45,792 nt of DNA from an uncultured Duncaniella sp. (GTDB taxonomy: Bacteria; Bacteroidota; Bacteroidia; Bacteroidales; Muribaculaceae), in the NCBI RefSeq assembly GCF_910577345.1, contig NZ_CAJTMT010000026.1, forward strand, positions 1-45,792. Reading direction: 5' to 3'. Below the pieces are notes generated by a model. The model ran no database searches and had not been told where the DNA came from. It worked only from the letters and a program-made list of their open reading frames with translations. The number at the start of each line of letters is the position of its first letter. The first letter of the stretch is position 1. The translations under genes and the position numbers were made by a program. Positions 8,658 to 15,966 of this stretch are shown here, piece after piece.

Positions 8658-9236
8658 ATGATCTATACACTTCCTGATTTACCGTATGCGAACGACGCTC
8701 TTGCGCCCTCCATCTCTAAAGAGACCGTGGATTATCATTATGGAAAGCACGAACGCACCTACATCGATAATCTCAACCGTCTGATAAAGGATACGAAATA
8801 TGAGGACATGGAACTTGAAGAAATCATAACCTCTTCATCCGGTCCGCTCTTCAACAATGCCTCTCAGGCATGGAACCATATCTTCTACTTCTTCACCTTC
8901 TCGCCCGATGGCAGTCACGAACCCGAAGGCCATCTGCGCAAGGCTATCGACGAGCAATTCGGCTCATTCGACCAGTTCAAGAAGGAGTTTGAGGACGCCG
9001 GTGCCGCCATTTTCGGCTCAGGTTGGGTATGGCTCTCAAAAGATAAGGACGGCAAGCTGTTCATTACACAGACCTCCAACGCAGGCAATCCGCTTTGCGA
9101 AGGCTTGACACCACTTCTGGTGTTCGATGTGTGGGAACACGCCTACTATCTCGATTACCGCAACAGACGTCTCGATGCTCTTAAGGAGCTCTGGAAAATT
9201 GTTGACTGGGACATCGTTTCAAGCCGTTACATTTAA
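8658..9236 (+). CDS. sodB: Superoxide dismutase, iron type
   Basis: Cytosolic Fe/Mn-superoxide dismutase (192 residues, full length) that converts superoxide to hydrogen peroxide and oxygen. All four metal ligands are present: His27 (DYHYGKH), His74 (QAWNHIF), Asp157 and His161 (FDVWEHAYYLDY). Gln70 in NNASQAWNH and the Gly/Ala-type NAGNPL segment are the usual markers of the iron-preferring class. Several anaerobic Bacteroidota enzymes are cambialistic, so manganese use is possible. The gene is transcribed alone, divergent from yitT, and ends in an intrinsic terminator. A TATTTTTG match at 8537-8544 could be its -7 box, giving a leader of about 105 nt. Confidence 0.97.
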   Translation: MIYTLPDLPYANDALAPSISKETVDYHYGKHERTYIDNLNRLIKDTKYEDMELEEIITSSSGPLFNNASQAWNHIFYFFTFSPDGSHEPEGHLRKAIDEQFGSFDQFKKEFEDAGAAIFGSGWVWLSKDKDGKLFITQTSNAGNPLCEGLTPLLVFDVWEHAYYLDYRNRRLDALKELWKIVDWDIVSSRYI

Positions 9237-9351
9237 CGATTAATCAAGACCCCGCAAACGCCGGGAACAACATAAAAACAACAAACGCACTAAAGTAATA
9301 AGCATTACTAAACAAAATATAGCACTAAAATAAGCATAATGTGATGAATGG

Positions 9352-9386
9352 AGAGAGAGGCAGTCGTGAGACCCCCTCTCTTTTTT
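9352..9386 (+). terminator. Intrinsic terminator of sodB region
   Basis: Stem AGAGAGG/CCTCTCT with a 14-base loop, followed by a run of six T. It is about 115 bp after the sodB stop. Confidence 0.75.
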
Positions 9387-9653
9387 CTATGCCTCATAGC
9401 TACTGATAGGCTAAAATATTTTTCTATAAGAGTTAGGCAAAATCAAATCCAAACCAAATTATTATTGTAAAGATCCTTGTAATCCGGCCCATTCTTATTC
9501 ATATTAATTATTCTATTAAGCATCCAATATTTCCGCCCCCTTAAAACGCCATAATTTCTAACAGTCAGGAGATAATCTATCTTAAGGAGGTCATTGACTA
9601 TGTACTATGGCTTTTTTATTCTTCAAAGGAATGTAAATATCGCGGTTTTTTGC
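9387..9653. other. Gene-free stretch before nrnA
   Basis: AT-rich with no coding frame I would defend. An AAGGAGG at 9591-9597 precedes a short open frame that runs into nrnA in another phase; this looks accidental. Confidence 0.5.
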
Positions 9654-9661
9654 TACTTTTG
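9654..9661 (+). promoter_or_regulatory. -7 box abutting the nrnA start
   Basis: TACTTTTG matches TAnnTTTG and ends only 8 bases before the ATG at 9670. Initiation 6-8 nt downstream would leave a leader of 0-3 nt, i.e. a nearly leaderless mRNA. Confidence 0.6.
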
Positions 9662-9669
9662 CAGTCATT

Positions 9670-10719
9670 ATGGCAGAATTCAGAAAACAGCCCAGATTCC
9701 GTACCGTAATTGACCCTGCCCTTGTGGAGAGGGTCAAGCAGCTCGTACTCGTTGCGAGAGACATTGTCATCACCTGCCACGTCAGTCCCGACGGCGATGC
9801 TTTGGGTTCGTCATGCGCACTCTGGTATGTCCTCAAGGCGCTTGGCAAGACAGCCCATGTCGTGACCGCCGACTGCGCTCCGCGTTCGCTCCAGTTCCTG
9901 CCCGGTGTCCGCGACATTGTGGCGGCTACCCGTCAGGCCGACCGCGCTCACGAGCTTATCGCCAAGGCAGACCTCATCTTCTGCATGGATTTCAATGATC
10001 CATCGCGTGTCGACAGGCTCACTGACGCGCTTACATCATCCAAGGCCAAGAAGATTGTCATTGACCATCACCTCGATCCCTGTATCGAATCCGAGATTCT
10101 CATCTCACGCCCGGAAGTGTCCTCCACCTCCGCCCTGCTCTATCTGTTCCTGTGGCAAGCCGGATGGACCCGCTATCTCAACCGCAGCGCTGCGGCCTGC
10201 ATCTACACCGGAATGATGACCGATACCGGCAACTTCTCCTACAATTCCAACGATCCGGACCTCTACCTGATTGTCCACGACCTCATGCGCAAGGGCATCG
10301 ACAAGGACAACCTCTACAAGCTCGTGATGAACACCGCCTCGGAATCCCGCGTCCGCATAATGGGCTACGCACAGTATAAAATGCAACTTCTCCCCTCCCA
10401 TCGCGCCGCCATCATCACCCTCAGCGAGGAGGAGCTGAAAGAATTCGACTACAACAAGGGCGACACTGAGGGACTCGTCAACGTTCCCCTCTCCATCCCT
10501 GAAGTCACCTATTCCGTCTTTCTCCGCGAGGACGACAAAAACTGCGTCAAGGTGTCGATGCGAAGCAAAGGCGACTTCTCGGTCAGCCTTATGTGTGAGG
10601 AAAACTTCGACGGTGGAGGCCACACCAACGCCGCCGGCGGCGAATTCCACGGCCCCCTCGGCAAGGCACTTGAAAAACTACTCGAAATCATACCAAACTA
10701 CGATAAATATCTGCAATGA
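9670..10719 (+). CDS. nrnA: DHH-family phosphoesterase, NrnA-like oligoribonuclease/pAp phosphatase
   Basis: Cytosolic DHH/DHHA1 phosphoesterase (349 residues) that degrades nano-RNA and dephosphorylates 3'-phosphoadenosine 5'-phosphate in characterised homologues. Motif I is His37-x3-Asp41-x-Asp43 (HVSPDGDALGSS). Motif II is FCMDFNDPSRVD, the signature DHH follows in VIDHHLDP, and motif IV is TDTGNFSY. The DHHA1 substrate-binding domain ends with GGGHTNAAGGEF. Some homologues also cleave cyclic-di-AMP products, which cannot be decided here. Its TGA overlaps the next gene's ATG (ATGA at 10716), so translation of the two is coupled, and glmM follows 21 bp after that. Confidence 0.95.
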   Translation: MAEFRKQPRFRTVIDPALVERVKQLVLVARDIVITCHVSPDGDALGSSCALWYVLKALGKTAHVVTADCAPRSLQFLPGVRDIVAATRQADRAHELIAKADLIFCMDFNDPSRVDRLTDALTSSKAKKIVIDHHLDPCIESEILISRPEVSSTSALLYLFLWQAGWTRYLNRSAAACIYTGMMTDTGNFSYNSNDPDLYLIVHDLMRKGIDKDNLYKLVMNTASESRVRIMGYAQYKMQLLPSHRAAIITLSEEELKEFDYNKGDTEGLVNVPLSIPEVTYSVFLREDDKNCVKVSMRSKGDFSVSLMCEENFDGGGHTNAAGGEFHGPLGKALEKLLEIIPNYDKYLQ

Positions 10720-11288
10720 AAAAATTTCTTTCTCCCATAGTCCTTCTCATCGCCATTGCGATGGGCCTCACCTCATGTGACGATTCAAAGAGCTATGCCG
10801 AACTCCTCGCCGACGAGAATCAGGCCGTCAATAAATTCCTTGTGGAATTCAAGGTGGTCGATGCCATTCCCGCCGATTCAGTCTTTGAGGTCGGGGAGGA
10901 CGCTCCATTCTATCGCATTGACGAAAATTCCAACGTCTACATGCAGGTGCTCTCTCTCGGCACTGACGAAAAGCCAGAGAAAAACGACCGTGTCTACTTC
11001 CGCTTCACCCGCTACAACATGTTCTACTACGTTGTCGGTGGCGACAACACACTCCTCGGCTCCGGTAATGCCGACGGCATGAACACTGAGGCAACCTTCT
11101 TCCTCTTCGACAACACCTCCGTGTCACAGTCCACCCAGTACGGCACAGGCATCCAGCTCCCGATGAAGTTCCTCGGCTACAACGCCAAGGTCAACCTCGT
11201 CATCAAATCGCAGGACGGCCCGACCGACGAGATGTCATACGTCATCCCTTACCTCTACACCATCACTTATTATAAGTCAATGATTTAA
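10716..11288 (+). CDS. DUF4827-like lipoprotein
   Basis: Secreted lipoprotein of 190 residues, function unknown. The N-terminus is a signal with lipobox GLTSC (Cys21) followed by Asp-Asp. The rest is a compact, aromatic-rich domain with PADSVFEVGEDAPFYRID and a later VYFRFTRYNMFYYVVGGDN segment. Members of this Bacteroidales-restricted family somewhat resemble FKBP-type folds, but no catalytic pattern is visible. It overlaps nrnA by 4 bp and precedes glmM by 21 bp, so it sits in the middle of a three-gene operon. Family name from recognition of sequence style; moderate certainty. Confidence 0.8.
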   Translation: MKKFLSPIVLLIAIAMGLTSCDDSKSYAELLADENQAVNKFLVEFKVVDAIPADSVFEVGEDAPFYRIDENSNVYMQVLSLGTDEKPEKNDRVYFRFTRYNMFYYVVGGDNTLLGSGNADGMNTEATFFLFDNTSVSQSTQYGTGIQLPMKFLGYNAKVNLVIKSQDGPTDEMSYVIPYLYTITYYKSMI

Positions 11289-11309
11289 CCCTCACTTATA
11301 TAATAAGCC

Positions 11310-12695
11310 ATGTCACTTATCAAAAGTATCTCGGGAATCCGCGGCACCATCGGTGGCGCTCCCGGCGACGGTCTCTCACCTCTCGACATTGTTAAGTTTA
11401 CTGCGGCCTACGCAACCTTTATCGCTGCAAACACAACCCGCACCAACCGCACAATCGTGGTTGGACGCGACGCGCGCCTCAGCGGAAAGATGGTCAACGA
11501 CATTGTTGTCGGAACCCTCACCGCAATGGGATTTGATGTCATCAACATCGGTCCGGCATCGACCCCTACCACCGAAATCGCAGTGGTTGCCGAGAAAGCC
11601 TGCGGAGGCATAATCCTTACCGCAAGCCACAATCCCAAACAGTGGAACGCGCTCAAACTTCTCAACGAGGATGGTGAATTCCTCAACGATGCCCAGGGCA
11701 AGGAAGTGCTCCGCATCGCCGACGAGGAAGCCTACACTTTTGCAGAAGTCGACAATCTCGGACACGAATACACCAACAACACCTACAATCTCCGTCACAT
11801 AGAGCAGGTTCTCGCTCTCGACCTCGTTGATGTCGAGGCAATCCGCAAAGCCAACTTCACGGTTGCTGTTGATGCTGTCAACTCTGTCGGCGGTGTGGTC
11901 ATCCCCCAATTACTCCGTGCCCTCGGGGTGAAAAACATCATCGAGCTCAACTGCGAGCCCAACGGCAAATTCGCCCATACCCCCGAACCCATTCCTCAGA
12001 ACCTCACCCAGATTTCATCGCTCATGGCTGATGGTCGTGCTGATGTCGGTTTCGTTGTCGACCCCGACGTTGACCGCCTCGCTATCGTGATGGAAAATGG
12101 CGAGATGTTTGTCGAGGAATACACCCTCGTTTCAATCGCCGACTATGTTCTCGCCCACACTCCCGGCTCGACCGTCTCCAACCTCAGCTCTTCACGCGCT
12201 CTTCGCGACGTGACCCGCCGTCATGGTTGCGAATACTCAGCTGCTGCCGTAGGTGAGGTCAATGTGACAACCAAAATGAAGGAAACCGGAGCCATCATCG
12301 GTGGCGAAGGCAATGGCGGTGTCATCTATCCCGCCGCTCACTATGGCCGTGACGCTCTCGTCGGTGTTGCTCTCTTCCTCTCGCTCCTTGCAAAGAGCGG
12401 CAAGAAGGTCAGCGAACTCAAGAAGACATATCCAGCCTACGAAATCGCCAAAAACAAAATGGAACTCACCCCTGAGATTGATGTGGATGCCATCCTCGCA
12501 GCCGTAAAGGAGAAATTTGCAGGAGAGCAGATTACGGACATCGACGGAGTGAAGATTGATTTCGAGGATTCGTGGGTTCACCTCCGCAAGTCCAACACCG
12601 AACCGATCATCCGCATTTACAGCGAAGCCGCAACAATGGCCGAAGCCGATGCCCTCGCCCAGCGCATCAAGGACATCATCGCTGAAATGATCTGA
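11310..12695 (+). CDS. glmM: Phosphoglucosamine mutase
   Basis: Alpha-D-phosphohexomutase of 461 residues that converts glucosamine-6-phosphate to glucosamine-1-phosphate for peptidoglycan and lipopolysaccharide synthesis. The active-site Ser106 lies in TASHNPKQWN and is phosphorylated in the working enzyme. The magnesium loop is Asp251-Pro-Asp253-Val-Asp255-Arg. The sugar-binding loop is GEGNGG, and the phosphate-binding loop near the C-terminus is RKSNTEPIIRIY. A phosphomannomutase role is the main alternative, since family members overlap in specificity. It is the last gene of the nrnA operon; an AT-rich tandem array and a repeat-borne terminator (element A) follow within 280 bp. Confidence 0.9.
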   Translation: MSLIKSISGIRGTIGGAPGDGLSPLDIVKFTAAYATFIAANTTRTNRTIVVGRDARLSGKMVNDIVVGTLTAMGFDVINIGPASTPTTEIAVVAEKACGGIILTASHNPKQWNALKLLNEDGEFLNDAQGKEVLRIADEEAYTFAEVDNLGHEYTNNTYNLRHIEQVLALDLVDVEAIRKANFTVAVDAVNSVGGVVIPQLLRALGVKNIIELNCEPNGKFAHTPEPIPQNLTQISSLMADGRADVGFVVDPDVDRLAIVMENGEMFVEEYTLVSIADYVLAHTPGSTVSNLSSSRALRDVTRRHGCEYSAAAVGEVNVTTKMKETGAIIGGEGNGGVIYPAAHYGRDALVGVALFLSLLAKSGKKVSELKKTYPAYEIAKNKMELTPEIDVDAILAAVKEKFAGEQITDIDGVKIDFEDSWVHLRKSNTEPIIRIYSEAATMAEADALAQRIKDIIAEMI

Positions 12696-12745
12696 TGATT
12701 CATACGATGGGAGAAACGACCTGAGTAAATTCATTAAATTTCCCC

Positions 12746-12840
12746 ATAAATTGAATTTTCAAAAAGTATATAAATTGAATTTTCGGAAGAATATTTAATT
12801 GAAATTTCTAAAACATATAATTGAATTTTCAAAAAAATAC
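12746..12840. repeat. AT-rich tandem array, 4 units of about 24 bp
   Basis: The core AATTGAATTTTC recurs with TTG at 12751, 12775, 12799 and 12821 (periods 24, 24, 22). It starts about 50 bp after the glmM stop and runs directly into element A. Confidence 0.8.
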
Positions 12841-12976
12841 ATCCAACCGTGAACCAATCACCGACCCTTGCGTTATAATGGTATAGAAAATTTACTTTTT
12901 CCATTGCAAGAAATGTGATAATGATTGGTTTATTAAACGAAACTAAGGCTGTCGGGATGACAGCCTTTTTCGTTTA
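12831..12976 (+). repeat. Element A, copy 1 (terminator-bearing repeat)
   Basis: First of three copies. It is diverged in its first 40 bases but nearly identical from GCGTTATAATGG (12870) to the end. It closes with the hairpin AAGGCTGTC-GGGAT-GACAGCCTT followed by TTTCG, an intrinsic terminator that probably also ends the nrnA-glmM transcript. An outer AAACGAA/TTCGTTT pairing extends the stem. Confidence 0.85.
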
Positions 12977-13037
12977 TATCACCTATCCAATATATCACAC
13001 AAAAATTTCACATCACCATCCAAAAACAATTGCAGAG

Positions 13038-13320
13038 ACGTGTCATGGCCGGTTGTAGGGACGCGCTGTAGCGCGTATGCCGAATGAAATACTAAAAAAC
13101 TTGGGTACAAAAATTCAAAAATAACAGAAATTACAGATATTTTTAAAGGCTAATGGTTTCCAGTTGCCGGCGGATGGATTAATCAAATCAGCCTTGAAAA
13201 ATATCAACCTTAAAAAATATCTGTAATTTCTGTTATTTTTGAATTTCTGTACCCCCTGCGAATGTCCGGTTCATTTGGCATACGCGCTACAGCGCGTCCC
13301 TACAACCGGCCATGACCCGT
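13038..13320. repeat. Element B, copy 1 (long inverted repeat with REP-like ends)
   Basis: A 283-bp element that folds on itself. The outer arms (about 13038-13088 and 13272-13320) are near-perfect inverted repeats and each contains the small palindrome ACGCGCTGTAGCGCGT or its complement. An inner pair of about 40-bp arms (13106-13146 and 13210-13251) carries AAAATAACAGAAATTACAG and its complement. The central loop is roughly 13147-13209. No protein is encoded. The architecture resembles REP doublets (REPIN/BIME) known in proteobacteria. Confidence 0.85.
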
Positions 13321-13351
13321 CCATACAAACCACTATGAAAGGCTCTGCATG

Positions 13352-13511
13352 ATGGAATAAAAAAATTTTTCAACCCACCATGAACCTTTTTCCTGACCAC
13401 CGCGTTATAATGGCATAAGAGAAAAATTACTTTTTCCATTGCAAGAAATGTGATAATGATTGGTTTATTAAACGAAATTAAGGCTGTCGAGATGACAGCC
13501 TTTTTCGTTTA
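13352..13511 (+). repeat. Element A, copy 2
   Basis: 160-bp copy, 31 bp after element B copy 1. It starts ATGGAATAAAAAAATTTTTC and ends with the same GGCTGTC/GACAGCC terminator hairpin; the loop is GAGAT here instead of GGGAT. A short frame (MIGLLNE...) crosses it, but differences between copies change that peptide while preserving the RNA stem, so I treat it as non-coding. It lies 130 bp from the convergent response regulator gene. Confidence 0.85.
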
Positions 13512-13640
13512 TACTCCCTTCCAACCATGTGATGCATTGTTCCAACTAAGATGGATTATTCCAACCAAGACATATTATTCCTACCATGACGCATTATTCC
13601 CAATCCTGACATATTCAACAATAGTCTATTCACCCTCCAA

Positions 13641-14336
13641 CTATCGCTTGACTACCAACATATACCCGAATCCACGTTGATTGACTATAGTGATGGCTGA
13701 ATCATGGCGAAGGAGGCGACGCAGTTTGTGAATAAAACCGTGAAGTGAATTGCGGTTGCTCAGATCGTCGCGCTGCCAAATAGCAATCATGAGTCTGGAG
13801 GCATCCACGGTGTGGCCCATCGACGCAGCAAGTTCCGAAAGCAAACGTGCCTCAATGTGTGAAAGGCTCAGTTCTTTCCCGTCAAACCTCAGCGACTGAG
13901 TAGTGGCATTGAAAGTGTAAGCACCGATTTCATAGACCACATCGGATTCCTCAACCGTCGCGAAGGAACGCACACGCAGAAGTGCCTTTATCCTTACGAT
14001 AAGTTCCCGCAATTCAAAAGGCTTCTTCAGATAGTCATTGCCACCCGCTTCAAACCCATCCTCGACATCATCAATCGAACTCTTGGCCGTAAGGAAAAGT
14101 ATCGGCACCGAAGGCGACAACCGCCTTATCCTCCTTGCCATTCCAAAACCGTCGAGACCCGGCATCATCACATCGGCCACCACCACGTCGGCTCCTTCCG
14201 ACTGAAACTTGGACAGTCCGTCAAGCCCGTTGACCGCAACTGTCACCTCGTAGCCCTGTCCGCGCAAGGTATCGGCGACAATCATTGCAAGATCCGCCTC
14301 ATCCTCGACCAACAATATTTTCCTTGCCATAATCAT
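13641..14336 (-). CDS. OmpR/PhoB-family response regulator
   Basis: Two-component transcription factor of 231 residues: receiver domain (about 5-118) plus winged-helix DNA-binding domain (about 135-230). The phosphoacceptor is Asp55 in VVVADVMMPG, with the acidic pair Glu11/Asp12 in LLVEDEAD and Lys in LKKPFELREL. The DNA-binding part shows LSHIEARLLSELA and HKLRRLL...TIVNQRGFGYML. Two starts are possible, 14336 (MIMARK) and 14330 (MARK); the second fits homologues better. It overlaps the 3' end of the kinase gene by 32-38 bp, so the pair is translationally linked. The target is probably the divergent outer-membrane gene (see direct repeats at 15831). Confidence 0.93.
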   Translation of the reverse strand: MIMARKILLVEDEADLAMIVADTLRGQGYEVTVAVNGLDGLSKFQSEGADVVVADVMMPGLDGFGMARRIRRLSPSVPILFLTAKSSIDDVEDGFEAGGNDYLKKPFELRELIVRIKALLRVRSFATVEESDVVYEIGAYTFNATTQSLRFDGKELSLSHIEARLLSELAASMGHTVDASRLMIAIWQRDDLSNRNSLHGFIHKLRRLLRHDSAITIVNQRGFGYMLVVKR

Positions 14337-15702
14337 TGAATTTTATCGTGAACTCCGACCCTCTTCCCAGACGGCTTCTGACACTGATTGTCCATCCCAT
14401 CTTTTCGAGTATCTGTCTGACATAATAGAGACCTATGCCATAGCCTCTTACTTCGTTGCAATTTCCGTGTGGCACACGGTAGAATTTATTGAATAGCTGC
14501 GGAAGACTTTTAGCCGGAATACCGATTCCATTGTCAGCCACACTTATACCATCCCGCGAACAGTTTATCCTGATTTCAACGCTCTCACCCGAATACTTGA
14601 TTGCATTGTCAATCAAATTGTTCACCACATTGGCGAAATGCACCCTGTCGGTCCTCACCATGATTTCCTCCTCTGCAGCCTCCACTGCAATCTCAATCGG
14701 CTTCTCCGCCCTCATCCGCTGCGCCGAAGCGATTTCACGGACAAACCCGACAAGCTCCACGTCATCCATCGAAAGCTGCATAGTCTGCCTGCGTTCCATG
14801 CTCATTGCCAATATGCTCTCCACCAGTTCGCCGAGACGTTTGAGCTGACGGATGGCAATGGTGAGATATGCCTCCTTCCTCTGCGGGTCATTGGCAGGGT
14901 CGAAATGCAGCAGGGCATCGTTGGCGGAATAGGCAATGGCAATCGGCGTTTTAAGTTCGTGAGTCATATTGTTAACGAAATCATCCTTCAGCTCCTCCAA
15001 GGTACGCAGCCGACCGACCGTCAGCAAAAGATAGCGGAATCCGACCGCAAAAATCAATATCAGCACGAAATTTACCGCAACCACGCCCGCCATGCGCCGG
15101 AACACCTGCGACATCAATGGCGACATATAGACGAGATAACGCTGACCCTTACCTTTGCCATAGCGGTGTTCAAACACATCAAGTCCGCTCCGGTCACGCT
15201 CCAACCTCGGATTGGCACAAACCACATTCCCGACCGAGTCCACCAGTTCAACAGCCACGAAATCAGGATTTATCCCTCTCTCGTTGAGACGGCGGAGAAG
15301 AATACTGTCGGACACCGAGACATCCAACGGCATGTCACTGTCCATCTGGACGTGCATCTGCTCGCTCATCTCATCCACAATCTGGGCAGTGAACGCCTCG
15401 GCCTTTATCAACCGGCGCTTGTTGACAACTTTCTCCGCTCCGTCGGAACCTGTCGCCTTCATCACCAAGGTGTCACTGCCATTTTCCAATGTACCTTCCA
15501 CGGACATAGCCTGCAGTTTACTGAAATTGATGGTGCGTTCCCAAAGCTCGTCAATATCCATATAGACTATCGACACGGAAACATCGCGCCTCACATCCTT
15601 CTCTATCGAGCGGTAAAGCGCGTGAAGGCAGATTATGTCGATGACAAAAGCCACGACGGAAGCTGCGATTATTAATGTGGTGACAGTCTTAAAATTCTTC
15701 AT
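14299..15702 (-). CDS. Membrane sensor histidine kinase
   Basis: Sensor kinase of 467 residues, inner membrane. One transmembrane segment spans about residues 8-28 and another about 212-232, enclosing a periplasmic sensor of about 180 residues with no domain I recognise. The dimerisation/phosphoacceptor domain has His248 in NNMTHELKTPIAIAYS. The ATP-binding domain shows the N box NVVNNLIDNAIKYSG, G1 ISVADNGIGIP, the F box LFNKFYRVP and G2 GYGIGLYYVRQI. It is a plain kinase without receiver or HAMP-type extensions. It is transcribed with, and overlaps, the response regulator gene and diverges from an outer-membrane receptor gene 264 bp away. Confidence 0.94.
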   Translation of the reverse strand: MKNFKTVTTLIIAASVVAFVIDIICLHALYRSIEKDVRRDVSVSIVYMDIDELWERTINFSKLQAMSVEGTLENGSDTLVMKATGSDGAEKVVNKRRLIKAEAFTAQIVDEMSEQMHVQMDSDMPLDVSVSDSILLRRLNERGINPDFVAVELVDSVGNVVCANPRLERDRSGLDVFEHRYGKGKGQRYLVYMSPLMSQVFRRMAGVVAVNFVLILIFAVGFRYLLLTVGRLRTLEELKDDFVNNMTHELKTPIAIAYSANDALLHFDPANDPQRKEAYLTIAIRQLKRLGELVESILAMSMERRQTMQLSMDDVELVGFVREIASAQRMRAEKPIEIAVEAAEEEIMVRTDRVHFANVVNNLIDNAIKYSGESVEIRINCSRDGISVADNGIGIPAKSLPQLFNKFYRVPHGNCNEVRGYGIGLYYVRQILEKMGWTISVRSRLGRGSEFTIKFNDYGKENIVGRG

Positions 15703-15783
15703 AAAACTCTATTGCGCACGGACTGCGGACCATAATACCGGTCACTGATTACCGCAATGCTGATAATCATCCGGCTTCAAGCC

Positions 15784-15815
15784 CAAATTTACGCACTTTC
15801 TCCCATCCTGCCAAC
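15784..15815 (-). promoter_or_regulatory. Promoter of the kinase-regulator operon
   Basis: Minus strand GTTG (15815-15812), a 20-nt spacer, then TAAATTTG (15791-15784). The leader would be about 75 nt. Confidence 0.6.
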
Positions 15816-15830
15816 CTCCGTTGAAAGAAT

Positions 15831-15865
15831 TAAGACTAAATAAGCCAGAGGTAAGACTAAATAAG
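15831..15865. promoter_or_regulatory. Paired 14-bp direct repeats, probable response-regulator site
   Basis: TAAGACTAAATAAG occurs exactly at 15831-15844 and 15852-15865, a 21-bp period (two helical turns), as expected for a tandem OmpR-family dimer site. It lies between the divergent promoters of the kinase operon and the outer-membrane receptor, ending about 45 bp before the receptor's predicted start. Confidence 0.7.
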
Positions 15866-15897
15866 TAAATTCCGTAGGCAGTGTGACGGCGTATGGA

Positions 15898-15905
15898 TAA
15901 CTTTG
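15898..15905 (+). promoter_or_regulatory. -7 box of the outer-membrane receptor gene
   Basis: TAACTTTG matches TAnnTTTG. Predicted start near 15912 leaves a leader of about 55 nt. No -33 TTTG is present, which suits an activator-dependent promoter. Confidence 0.6.
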
Positions 15906-15966
15906 CTTCGGCTCCCGGAAATACCGACCATGCCATCAATAACCATCAGAAATAACAGAGTGCATC

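Noticed and set aside
9591..9700. AAGGAGG followed by ATG at 9600, as a small leader gene before nrnA
   Set aside because: Strong Shine-Dalgarno use is not typical of these bacteria, and the frame runs out of phase into nrnA with no recognisable peptide.
13450..13680. Short frame across element A copy 2 (MIGLLNE...)
   Set aside because: Copy differences alter the peptide but keep the terminator stem; its tail differs in every copy.
14638..15675. 345-codon plus-strand frame opposite the histidine kinase
   Set aside because: It is antisense to a clear kinase gene with all motifs, is rich in His/Arg as expected for a shadow frame, and has no promoter or homology.
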